From: an uncultured delta proteobacterium
GTDB taxonomy: Bacteria > Myxococcota_A > Polyangia > Polyangiales > Ga0077539
Assembly: GCA_903860995.1 (NCBI GenBank)
Contig: CAIOSS010001274.1
Location: forward strand, 1 to 8,961
DNA length: 8,961 nucleotides
Direction of reading: 5' to 3'
Of this stretch, positions 1 through 5,719 are shown piece by piece (the first letter of the stretch is position 1; each line of letters opens with the position of its first letter). The position numbers were made by a program, and so were the translations under genes. The notes beneath the pieces are model-generated. The model was given only the letters and a program-made list of their open reading frames with translations, did not search any database and was not told the DNA's origin.

Positions 1-815
1 AGGCTGATGCGCCCGAGGGTGCCCGCGCGAAACTCGTGCACCAGGATGTCGGCGGCCTTGTAGAGGTCGATGGTGCCGCCGCTGCGCAGGCAGCCGCGGC
101 GTCGGCCGATCTCCTCCAGCAGGGCCCCCGCCGAGGCGGGCGCCTCCTTCAGCTTGTAGCGCGCGACCAGCAGCGCGGGGTAGCGCGCCAGGAAGTACGC
201 CGCCGCGAAGAGCCCGACGCCCTGGTACTCGATGGCCTTGTCGGGGATCGCGCCGCCGAGCGCCAGCCGCAGCGTGGCGTCGTCGTCCTGGATCTTCGGC
301 CAGAGCAGCCCCGGGTTGTCCGACAGGAGCATCCCGTTGGGGAGCGTCACCAGCTGGATCTCCTTGGTGACGGCGGGCTTGTCGCTCACGGCGGCCACGT
401 CGCGCCCCATCAGGGTGTTGATGAGCGACGACTTGCCCACGTTGGGGATGCCCACGATCACCGCGCGCAGGGGCTTGTCGGCGCCGCGCTCACGCTGCGA
501 GAGGCGCTCGCAGAGGGCGGGGATGCGCGAGCGGGCCTCCCCGACGCGCGCGAGGCTCGTGGCGATCGCGAGCACCGTGGGGTCGCCCTGGAAGTGCGCG
601 AGCCAGGCCTCGGTGACCGCCGGGTCGGCGAGGTCGCTCTTGCTGAGCACCTTCACGCAGGGCTTCGCGCGCCGCAGCTCGGCCACCACGGGGTTGGCGC
701 TCGCGGCCGGCATCCGGGCGTCGAGCACCTCGATGACGACGTCCTGCGAGGGCATCATCTCGCCCAGCAGGCGCCGAGCCTTCGTCATGTGCCCCGGGTA
801 CCACTGGATCGCCAT
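1..815 (-). CDS. ylqF: YlqF/RbgA-type circularly permuted ribosome-assembly GTPase, 3' end outside window
   Basis: In this family the protein binds the immature large ribosomal subunit and uses GTP hydrolysis to drive late 50S assembly in the cytoplasm. The 271 codons visible start MAIQWYPGHMTKA, which contains the IQW(F/Y)PGHM signature with His9, the catalytic histidine of RbgA. The G motifs come in permuted order: G4-like LSKSDLAD near residue 52, G5-like ATSLAR, then the P-loop GIPNVGKSSLIN near 129, an AVTK switch and G3-like SDNPGLLWP. G4 reads SKSD rather than NKxD, and G3 reads DNPG rather than DTPG. The ATG at 815 is supported by a GGAG sequence 8 bases upstream. The C-terminal end lies beyond base 1. 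The gene is last of a probable three-gene minus-strand operon. The family call is secure; whether the altered motifs matter is unknown. Confidence 0.95.
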   Translation of the reverse strand, partial: MAIQWYPGHMTKARRLLGEMMPSQDVVIEVLDARMPAASANPVVAELRRAKPCVKVLSKSDLADPAVTEAWLAHFQGDPTVLAIATSLARVGEARSRIPALCERLSQRERGADKPLRAVIVGIPNVGKSSLINTLMGRDVAAVSDKPAVTKEIQLVTLPNGMLLSDNPGLLWPKIQDDDATLRLALGGAIPDKAIEYQGVGLFAAAYFLARYPALLVARYKLKEAPASAGALLEEIGRRRGCLRSGGTIDLYKAADILVHEFRAGTLGRIS

Positions 816-823
816 CGATGGCG

Positions 824-828
824 CTCCT
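824..828 (-). promoter_or_regulatory. Shine-Dalgarno sequence for the YlqF-type GTPase
   Basis: AGGAG on the minus strand lies 8 bases before the ATG at 815. It fixes this start over the internal Met10. Confidence 0.7.
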
Positions 829-868
829 AGCACGCCCGCCCCATCACCGGGGGCTCTGGGACGACCCC

Positions 869-1549
869 TCAGTACGTGACCCACCGCTGGTCGATGCGCG
901 GGCCCTGCGCCGTCGGCATCATCAGGGTGAAGTGCGCCGTGCGGCCCTCGGGCGCCGCCCCGACGCTGCCCACCGCGACGATGGTCACCTCCTCGATGGT
1001 GCGCACGAAGGGCACGTGCCCGCTGCCGCAGATCACCACGTCGGCGGGGTCGTCGCCGATGAGCGCGCCCACCTCCTCGTCGTCGAGGTCGGGGGTGATG
1101 GCCTCGTCGGGGTCCATGGGCGAGCCGTGCACCACCACCCACTCGCGGCCGTCGGGCATCTCCAGCCGCAGGGCCTCCGGGAGCCGCCGGAGCTTGGCCA
1201 GGATGAGGTCGCCGAGGGCCTCGCGCGTCTCGGTGAAGCGCCGCGCCGCCGCGCGCTCCTCGTCGGACTTCGGCTGCAGCCGCGCGGGCTCCATCAGCGC
1301 CAGCGCCCGGTCGGTGGTGCCGCGCACGCAGCGCGCGTGGACCTCCATGAGCCGCATCCAGACGGCCAGCGGGTCGGCGCCCGGCAGCAGCAGGTCGCCC
1401 GCCACGAAGAGGCTCTCCACCCGCTCGTCTTTGAGGGCCGCGAGCACGGCGTCGAGCGCCGCCAGGTTGCCGTGCACGTCCGCGAGGAACGCCATCGGGC
1501 CGCGCACGCCCTCCATCTTCCAGGTCCGGTCCGAGGGGGTCGACGTCAT
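869..1549 (-). CDS. Calcineurin-like metallophosphoesterase
   Basis: This 226-residue cytoplasmic protein is a predicted two-metal phosphoesterase of the YfcE-like/PrpE-like part of the calcineurin superfamily. The substrate cannot be read from the sequence. Motifs in order are DVHGN (Asp24, His26), AGD (Asp52), GTTD (residues 77-80, where most relatives have GN(H/C)(D/E)), VVVHGSPMDP and a late CGSGHVPF in the position of the usual GHTH/GHxH motif. ATG 1549 is preferred over the overlapping GTG at 1552 because AAAGGG lies 7 bases before the ATG. An initiator further in, just before FLADVHGN, is possible. It lies 60 bases downstream of the CBS-protein gene and 53 bases before the GTPase gene, so co-transcription is likely. 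The family is clear and the biological role open. Confidence 0.88.
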   Translation of the reverse strand: MTSTPSDRTWKMEGVRGPMAFLADVHGNLAALDAVLAALKDERVESLFVAGDLLLPGADPLAVWMRLMEVHARCVRGTTDRALALMEPARLQPKSDEERAAARRFTETREALGDLILAKLRRLPEALRLEMPDGREWVVVHGSPMDPDEAITPDLDDEEVGALIGDDPADVVICGSGHVPFVRTIEEVTIVAVGSVGAAPEGRTAHFTLMMPTAQGPRIDQRWVTY

Positions 1550-1609
1550 CACGCAACCCTTTACTTCCGCGGCGCCCCCGGCGCCAGCGCTACCACCGCC
1601 GCGGCGCGC

Positions 1610-2929
1610 TCAGTCGTCGTCGTGCAGGGCGGGCACCCGCTGGCTGGCCCGCTGCGGGTCGCGCACGACCTCCACCTTCGTCGCCCGGCGCTTGTCCCCC
1701 TCGCGCACCACGAAGCGCAGCGAGTCCCACAGCACCACCGTGCCCACCGACGGCACCTTGCCCGCGCGCGCCGAGAGGAAGCCCCCCAGGGTGGTGTAGT
1801 CCCCGTCGTCCGGGAAGCGCACCGACAGCCGCTCGGACAGCTCGGACACCGCCATGCCCGCGCTCACCAGGTAGCGCCCCGGGGCGACCTCCACGAGCTC
1901 GGTGTCCACCTGCTCGTCGTGCTCGTCGCGGATGTCGCCGACCAGCTCTTCGAGAATGTCTTCGAGGGTCACCAGCCCGAGGATGGCCCCGAACTCGTCG
2001 ACCACCATCGCCAGGTGCATGCGCTTCAGCTGAAGCTCGCGCAGCACCGAGGTCACCGGCTGCGTGTCCGACACCATGATCACCGGCTTGCGCGAGAGCG
2101 CCTCCAGCGAGCGCTCGCCCCCCTTTCCGGGCGCCTGCGTGGCGACGCGGAAGAGGTCCTTGGTGACCAGCACGCCGACGATGTTGTCGATCTGCCCGTC
2201 GTACAGGGGCACCCGCGAGTGGCCCTCGTCGCTCATGCGCTCGACGGCCTTGTCGAAGTCCGTGTGGACGTCGAGCGCCACCACCTGCGTGCGCGGCACC
2301 ATGATCTCCCGCGCCGTGAGCTCCTTCAGGTCGATGACGTTCTGGAGCATCTCGCTGCTCACCGCGTCGACGGCGCCCGCCTGCTCGGCGGCCTCGACCA
2401 CGTACTCGACCTCCTTCTCGGTCATCTCCCCGACGTGCTCCTGGCTGCGCTCGGCCAGCCAGCGCCGCATCGCCTTGCCCACCAGCGCCATCGGAAACGC
2501 GAAGGGCGCCAGCACCCACCCGATGGGCCGCACCCACCCGAGCGCCTGCGGCGCGATCTGCCGCGCACGGTGCCGCCCGATGGCCACCGCGGCCTCCGTC
2601 AAGAGCCCGTACACCGTCGCCACGGCCAGCACGCGCAGCACGATCTCCCACCACGGCGGCTGGTCTTGCATCGCCACGGCGACCATGAGCGCCGTCGCCA
2701 GGATGGGGCAGATCACCCGGCCCGCCAGCAGCCGCGAGAGCACCCGCATCGGGTCGGCGAGGTAGGTGTCCAGCCGCTTGCCCTTCGAGCCGAGCTCGTC
2801 GCGCAGGGCCCGCATGCGCGCGTCGGGCAGGGCCACGAGCGACGACTCGATGGTCACCAGCACGGCGCCCAGCGCGAGAAACAGCGAGGCCCCCAGAACC
2901 GCCGCCACCTCTGGATTACCGCCACTCAC
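1610..2929 (-). CDS. CNNM/CorC (HlyC/TlyC-type) membrane protein with CBS pair
   Basis: This 439-residue inner-membrane protein belongs to the family often annotated hemolysin or magnesium/cobalt efflux protein; members studied in detail act in Mg2+ transport. An N-terminal CNNM (DUF21) domain has hydrophobic segments near residues 8-33, 68-87, 93-114 and 132-150. A CBS pair follows: IMVPRTQVVALD to VLVTKDLF (about 208-262) and KPVIMVSDTQ to GLVTLEDILEELVGDI (about 282-338). A CorC_HlyC C-terminal domain (about 345-425) contains DYTTLGGFL. The length is usual for the family. The GTG at 2929 is the only upstream start available because an in-frame TAA lies three codons before it; no Shine-Dalgarno is visible. 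It is the first gene of the probable minus-strand operon. Calling it a true hemolysin is not justified. Confidence 0.93.
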   Translation of the reverse strand: MSGGNPEVAAVLGASLFLALGAVLVTIESSLVALPDARMRALRDELGSKGKRLDTYLADPMRVLSRLLAGRVICPILATALMVAVAMQDQPPWWEIVLRVLAVATVYGLLTEAAVAIGRHRARQIAPQALGWVRPIGWVLAPFAFPMALVGKAMRRWLAERSQEHVGEMTEKEVEYVVEAAEQAGAVDAVSSEMLQNVIDLKELTAREIMVPRTQVVALDVHTDFDKAVERMSDEGHSRVPLYDGQIDNIVGVLVTKDLFRVATQAPGKGGERSLEALSRKPVIMVSDTQPVTSVLRELQLKRMHLAMVVDEFGAILGLVTLEDILEELVGDIRDEHDEQVDTELVEVAPGRYLVSAGMAVSELSERLSVRFPDDGDYTTLGGFLSARAGKVPSVGTVVLWDSLRFVVREGDKRRATKVEVVRDPQRASQRVPALHDDD

Positions 2930-2958
2930 CGATGTTTACGCAGTCCGATCGCCCGCCT

Positions 2959-2977
2959 AAGGGGGTGAAATCCCCTT
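2959..2977 (-). promoter_or_regulatory. Hairpin in the leader of the CNNM/CorC gene
   Basis: Perfect 6-bp arms AAGGGG and CCCCTT flank a 7-base loop, about 30-48 bases before the GTG start. It could be a leader structure affecting translation or a weak bidirectional terminator. There is no U-tract, and the role is inference. Confidence 0.3.
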
Positions 2978-2990
2978 CGAGGTGCACCGC

Positions 2991-2996
2991 ACGCTA
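2991..2996 (-). promoter_or_regulatory. Candidate -10 box for the minus-strand operon
   Basis: TAGCGT on the minus strand lies about 60 bases before the GTG at 2929 and just upstream of the leader hairpin. It fits the TA-R-N-N-T form seen before other genes here. No convincing -35 partner is visible. Confidence 0.25.
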
Positions 2997-3089
2997 TCAC
3001 CCGCCTCCCCGGGGTGCCAAGCGCGGCGCCCGGTGCGGTGCGGGTGCCGTTGCTGACGTGGGCGCCGGAGTTCGGAATCGGGCAGCGGA

Positions 3090-3100
3090 GGGGGGGGGGG
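3090..3100. repeat. Run of eleven G residues
   Basis: An uninterrupted G11 tract sits at the upstream edge of the IS91 transposase relic. Such a run is prone to slippage in replication and to miscounting in sequencing, so the frame immediately upstream should not be trusted. Confidence 0.9.
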
Positions 3101-3283
3101 AGGCGGATGTGCCAGACCGCGGGGACGGTGTGCGATCGGGCGCTGCCGGACGTGCCGCTGCGGCGGTGGGTCATGAGCGTCCCTTACGAGCTGCGGAGGG
3201 TGCTCGCGTCCGACCCGGCGATGCTGACGCGGACGTCGCGGGTGTTCTTCCAAGAGCTCCGTCGATGGTACCGCGAGGCGGTA
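3101..3283 (+). pseudogene. IS91-family (Y2/HUH) transposase, N-terminal relic
   Basis: The plus frame reads GRRMCQTAGTVCDRALPDVP, then LRRWVMSVPYELRRVLASDP, then RVFFQELRRWYREA. This is the pattern that follows the N-terminal zinc-binding region in IS91-type transposases: GRRM, then a P-V-R-Q-W-V-like segment, LP-Y-LR, then a helix ending RWYR. Only about 60 residues remain. The zinc-binding cysteines that should precede it are absent; the frame there runs into a G11 tract. The expected continuation with the HUH and paired tyrosine motifs is also missing, since after RWYREA the reading becomes a low-complexity Val/Ala/Glu stretch. It is a non-functional remnant of a rolling-circle element. 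The family call rests on recognised motif spacing, not a search. Confidence 0.6.
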
Positions 3284-3836
3284 GCCGTCGCCGTCGAAGT
3301 GGAGGGTGTCGTCGCGCAGCACCTTCGATGCGAGGCCATGAAACCGCTCGTCCATCGCGGCGTTGAGGAAGGGTCGAACCCTGGGCATGGGCGTGCGCCG
3401 CGACTCCGCACGCCGGCGGAACACGTCGATCTCCCCGGAGCCTCGGCGGCCCACGTCGGCTGGAGCTCGGACCACGCGGCCCGTCGCTCGCCGCGCGGTT
3501 GCCCCGACGGGGTGCTGCGCGGCCCTTGGGTCAACGTCGGGCCCTGCGGCCTCCCGGACGCCGAGTAGCCGCTGGGTCGATGCGGCGCCGTCGGCGAGCG
3601 CGGCGGACCTGGGCGACGCATTCGGGGCGCTCGGTCAAGCACCGGTGGAGCCGTGCCACGAGGCCTCCGGGGTGTTGCTTCGCCGATTGCCCTCCAGGTC
3701 CGCGGTGCTGTTCGGCCGCCACCGAGGCCGGTGACTGCGGCCGTGGACGGACGCTCCCCCTCCCGGCCAGGCCCGGTATCGTCGGCGTGGTCCGCTGCTC
3801 CCTGCCTCATCCCACCGCCCCACTGAACCCACTGCC
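3284..3836. other. Stretch without a recognisable gene
   Basis: Several frames are open on both strands, as expected at this GC content, but none shows a convincing domain, Shine-Dalgarno sequence or steady codon bias. The most protein-like reading is on the minus strand at about 3262-3390 (RPFLNAAMDERFHGLASKVL and following). The rest, to 3770, looks like decayed sequence. Confidence 0.5.
3777..3782 (+). promoter_or_regulatory. Candidate -10 box before the 3837 gene
   Basis: TATCGT stands out in GC-rich DNA, 54 bases before the ATG at 3837. No clear -35 box is seen. Confidence 0.2.
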
Positions 3837-4292
3837 ATGACCACGCCCCCGCCCGTCTACGTCCCCACCCTTGTCGGCCGCGACGACCCCGACGCGCTCG
3901 CCGCGGGCCTCCTCGCGCTCGTCCGTCACGACCCGCCCGACGCCGCGACCGTCGCCCGCCTCACGTCCCTGCGCGCCGCGCCTGGCTCCGATTGATCGCT
4001 CCGCAACGCCGCGTGGAGCCCCTCCGCCGCTCTCTGCCATGATGCGCGTGACCGATCTGACTGCCGGTGCGCCCGCTGCGCGCACTTCCACTCCGAGCGC
4101 TGGGACCCCGAGAGCAACGCGACGATGGGCGAGTGCGTCGTGGTGATCGCGCTCCTTGTCGCTGCGATTGGGAGCCGCCGACCCGAGCGGACGGTTCGCG
4201 TCGCGACCGTGGCAATCCTCTGCGGCGGGTCGATTTGGATGAAGGATCGATTCAAACGCGGACACAGCACCGCAGTGCTGCGGTCACTTTGA
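3837..4292 (+). pseudogene. Decayed small gene with Cys/His motif and in-frame TGA
   Basis: From ATG 3837 the frame encodes 52 residues (MTTPPPVYVPTLVGRDDPDA and on, including a likely helix LAAGLLALV). GC at third positions is about 92 percent, a strong coding sign. A TGA at 3993-3995 stops it. The same frame then stays open to a TGA at 4290-4292. Between 4062 and 4136 all 25 codons end in G or C and encode a zinc-ligand-like pattern, CRCARCAHFH followed by RWDPESNATMGEC. After 4137 the codon bias weakens, and the frame reads a hydrophobic stretch VVVIALLVAAIG. There is no Shine-Dalgarno at the ATG. The best reading is an N-terminal part and a Cys-rich part of one degraded gene. A real 52-residue protein, or two unrelated fragments, cannot be excluded. 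I do not recognise the family. Confidence 0.35.
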
Positions 4293-4296
4293 CCGC
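4269..4296. promoter_or_regulatory. Two overlapping inverted repeats before the lipoprotein gene
   Basis: ACCGCAG-TG-CTGCGGT (4269-4284) and GCGGTCA-CTT-TGACCGC (4280-4296) each have perfect 7-bp arms. They share bases 4280-4284, so they cannot both fold at once in RNA. They end 20 bases before the lipoprotein ATG and suggest an operator or a pair of alternative hairpins. Confidence 0.4.
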
Positions 4297-4427
4297 GTGG
4301 AGGCTTTCACCCCCTATGAACCGACTCATCGCTTGCCTTGCACTCTCCGCCGGATGGGCCGTCGCGTGCGCCCCGACGACGGTCTCCTCCCCGCCCAGGG
4401 ACGGCGCCGCGGTCGCCCAGGACGCGG

Positions 4428-4430
4428 GCT
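4428..4430. repeat. Target-site duplication, left copy (GCT)
   Basis: GCT directly abuts the left terminal repeat and is matched by GCT at 5715-5717. Three bases is a normal duplication length for IS3-family elements, and the restored host frame supports it. Confidence 0.8.
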
Positions 4431-4455
4431 TGAGCCTCCCTCGGTTTGGTGGACA
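4431..4455 (+). repeat. Left terminal inverted repeat of the IS3 element
   Basis: It matches the reverse complement of 5690-5714 at 22 of 25 positions, with differences at positions 11, 14 and 17. It begins TGAGCCTCCC and ends GGTGGACA. Confidence 0.9.
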
Positions 4456-4490
4456 CCCCCGATGACCCGAGAATGGTCGAGGAGTGATCC

Positions 4491-4811
4491 ATGGAAAAGC
4501 AGAGCAAGCATCGCAAGAAGGCACGGCAGCGACGGACCTTCACCCCGCAGTTCAAGGCCGAGGCCGTCCGCCTCTGCCGGGTCGGGGATCGCAGCGTGGC
4601 CCAGGTCGCCGTCGATCTGGACCTCACCGAGACGGCCCTGCGGGAGTGGGTCCAGCGGGCCGATCACGCGGCCGAGACGCCCGTCGTGGGCGCGCTCACG
4701 AGCGACGAGCGCGAGGAGCTGGCGCGGCTGCGGCGGGACAACAAGCGCCTTCTGATGGAGCGCGACATCTTAAAAAAAGCGACGGCCTTCTTCGCCAAGG
4801 AGAGCACGTGA
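4491..4811 (+). CDS. IS3-family transposase OrfA (helix-turn-helix subunit)
   Basis: The 106-residue OrfA binds the terminal repeats and is part of the OrfAB transposase made by frameshifting. After a basic N-terminus, RRTFTPQFKAEAVRL opens a helix-turn-helix domain (about residues 14-60) with SVAQVAVDLDLTETALREWV. A leucine-zipper-like helix follows: ELARLRRDNKRLLMERDILK (about 75-95). The protein ends KKATAFFAKEST, the usual OrfA tail. GAGGAG lies 6 bases before ATG 4491. The stop overlaps the orfB start as GTGA. The length is normal for the family and no damage is seen. Confidence 0.93.
   Translation: MEKQSKHRKKARQRRTFTPQFKAEAVRLCRVGDRSVAQVAVDLDLTETALREWVQRADHAAETPVVGALTSDEREELARLRRDNKRLLMERDILKKATAFFAKEST
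4772..4778 (+). promoter_or_regulatory. A7 slippery site for -1 programmed frameshift
   Basis: In the orfA frame the run is read TTA AAA AAA GCG. Slipping back one base gives AAA AAA AGC and joins SDGLLRQGEH to orfB without a stop, making an OrfAB protein of about 397 residues. A GGAG at 4757-4760, 11 bases upstream, resembles the stimulatory Shine-Dalgarno element of bacterial -1 sites. Confidence 0.75.
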
Positions 4812-5683
4812 GATTCGTGTTCATCCAGGCGCAGAAGGCGCTCTTTCCGATCACGGTCCTGTGCGCGGTGCTGGGGGTCTCGGCCAGCGGCTTCTACGCC
4901 TGGCTCACCCGGCCGACCTCCGCCCGCGCGCGCGCCGACGAGCAGCTCGCGGTGCAGATCGTCGCGGTGCACACGCGCAGCCGGCGCACCTACGGCAGCC
5001 CGCGCGTGCTCGCCTCGCTGCGGGCCAAGGGGCTCCGCGTGGGCAAGACGCGCGTCGAGCGGCTGATGCGCACGCGGGGCGTTCGGGCCGAGCGGAAGCG
5101 CCCGTTCCGCACGACGACCGACTCGCGCCACGACTCGCCCATCGCGCCCAATCGGCTCGCGCGCGACTTCACGGCGAAGGCCCCCAACCGCGTCTGGGTG
5201 ACGGACGTGACCGCGGTGCGCACGCAGGAGGGCTGGCTGTTCGTGGCGGCGATGCTCGACCTGTTCGCGCGCCGCGTGGTGGCGTGGGCGACGAGCGCGG
5301 TCAACGACACCGCGCTGGCCCTCGCGGCGCTCGAGGGGGCCGTCCGTTCGCGCCAGCCAGCGCCTGGCCTGGTGCACCACTCGGACCGCGGGAGCCCCTA
5401 CGCGAGCGCGCGGTATCGGGCGGCGTTGGAGGGCCACGCGATGCTGGCAAGCATGAGCCGCAAGGGCGACTGCTGGGACAACGCGGTGGCCGAGAGCTTC
5501 TTCAGCACCCTCAAGTCGGAGCTCACCGAGCGGGTTGACTATGCCACCCGCGCGCAGGCCCAGCGGGCCATCGGCGAGTACATCGACGACTTCTACAATG
5601 TGGAACGCCGCCACTCGTTCAATGGATATGTCAATCCAGTTGAGTACGAATTACGTAGCGCTCTGGGAGGCGTTACCCCATAA
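4808..5683 (+). CDS. IS3-family transposase OrfB (DDE catalytic subunit)
   Basis: This is the catalytic part of the transposase, which cuts and joins the element ends. From GTG 4808 it has 291 residues. An HTH_21-type region lies near residues 43-95 (RRTYGSPRVLASLRAKGLRV). The integrase-core (rve) domain carries Asp133 in VWVTDVTAV, Asp193 in HHSDRGSPY and Glu229 in DNAVAESFFSTLK. There are 35 residues between the second Asp and the Glu, the DD(35)E spacing of IS3 elements. The C-terminus has the usual YNVERRHSFNGYVNPVEYE. It overlaps orfA by four bases (GTGA) and is probably made mostly as an OrfAB fusion through the A7 site. It appears complete and catalytically competent. The TAA stop at 5681-5683 precedes the right terminal repeat. 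Confidence 0.94.
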   Translation: MRFVFIQAQKALFPITVLCAVLGVSASGFYAWLTRPTSARARADEQLAVQIVAVHTRSRRTYGSPRVLASLRAKGLRVGKTRVERLMRTRGVRAERKRPFRTTTDSRHDSPIAPNRLARDFTAKAPNRVWVTDVTAVRTQEGWLFVAAMLDLFARRVVAWATSAVNDTALALAALEGAVRSRQPAPGLVHHSDRGSPYASARYRAALEGHAMLASMSRKGDCWDNAVAESFFSTLKSELTERVDYATRAQAQRAIGEYIDDFYNVERRHSFNGYVNPVEYELRSALGGVTP

Positions 5684-5689
5684 GCCAAC

Positions 5690-5714
5690 TGTCCACCGAA
5701 TCGGGGGAGGCTCA
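5690..5714 (-). repeat. Right terminal inverted repeat of the IS3 element
   Basis: The reverse complement begins TGAGCCTCCC and ends GGTGGACA, matching the left repeat at 22 of 25 positions. On the plus strand it contains the purine run GGGGGAGG. Confidence 0.9.
5703..5710 (+). promoter_or_regulatory. Shine-Dalgarno-like run supplied by the IS3 right end
   Basis: GGGGGAGG, inside the right terminal repeat, ends 9 bases before ATG 5720 of the severed lipoprotein gene. That spacing is good for ribosome binding. Use in the cell is inference. Confidence 0.5.
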
Positions 5715-5717
5715 GCT
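5715..5717. repeat. Target-site duplication, right copy (GCT)
   Basis: GCT directly follows the right terminal repeat and pairs with 4428-4430. Confidence 0.8.
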
Positions 5718-5719
5718 TC

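Larger units (their letters stand above)
4316..4465 (+). pseudogene. 5' fragment of a cysteine-rich lipoprotein gene cut by the IS3 element
   Basis: The frame starts MNRLIACLALSAGWAVACAP, a lipoprotein signal peptide with positive Arg3, a hydrophobic core and a lipobox ending A-V-A-C, so lipidation would be at Cys18. A Ser/Pro/Asp-rich linker follows, and genuine host sequence ends at QDAG (codon 38, plus one base). Beyond 4430 the frame enters the left end of the IS element, reads about eleven foreign residues and stops at TGA 4463-4465. A GGAGG sequence lies 12 bases before the ATG, rather far but usable. Excising the element and one GCT copy joins codon 38 in frame to the segment at 5718 onward, giving a 403-residue ancestral protein. 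As it stands, the fragment would be a lipopeptide of about 49 residues, probably without function. Confidence 0.8.
4431..5714 (+). mobile_element. Complete IS3-family insertion sequence, 1284 bp
   Basis: The element is bounded by 25-bp terminal inverted repeats starting TGAGCCTCCC and ending ...GGGAGGCTCA. It carries orfA and orfB overlapping by four bases in the -1 relation and has an A7 slippery site near the end of orfA. It is flanked by a 3-bp GCT duplication. Both ORFs look intact and the DD(35)E residues are present, so the element may still be active. Its GC content is close to that of the host sequence. The subgroup within IS3 cannot be settled by eye. It interrupts a lipoprotein gene in the same orientation. 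Confidence 0.93.

Noticed and set aside
818..2968. A 716-codon plus-strand open frame
   Set aside because: It lies antisense to the metallophosphoesterase and CNNM/CorC genes and is rich in His, Arg and Pro without any domain. It is a high-GC shadow.
2941..3000. Possible tRNA arm around the GGGG/CCCC hairpin
   Set aside because: No cloverleaf, no anticodon stem and no T-loop GTTCRA pattern could be assembled on either strand.
3993..4040. TGA 3993 as a selenocysteine codon, because a Cys-rich segment follows
   Set aside because: A GCTCC/GGAGC stem starts only two bases after the TGA with a 12-base loop, unlike a bacterial SECIS element, and codon bias drops on both sides of the stop.
4067..4465. 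A 132-codon plus-strand frame extending upstream of the lipoprotein start
   Set aside because: The part before 4316 has poor third-position GC, and the signal peptide at 4316 marks the real start. The part after 4430 is IS sequence.
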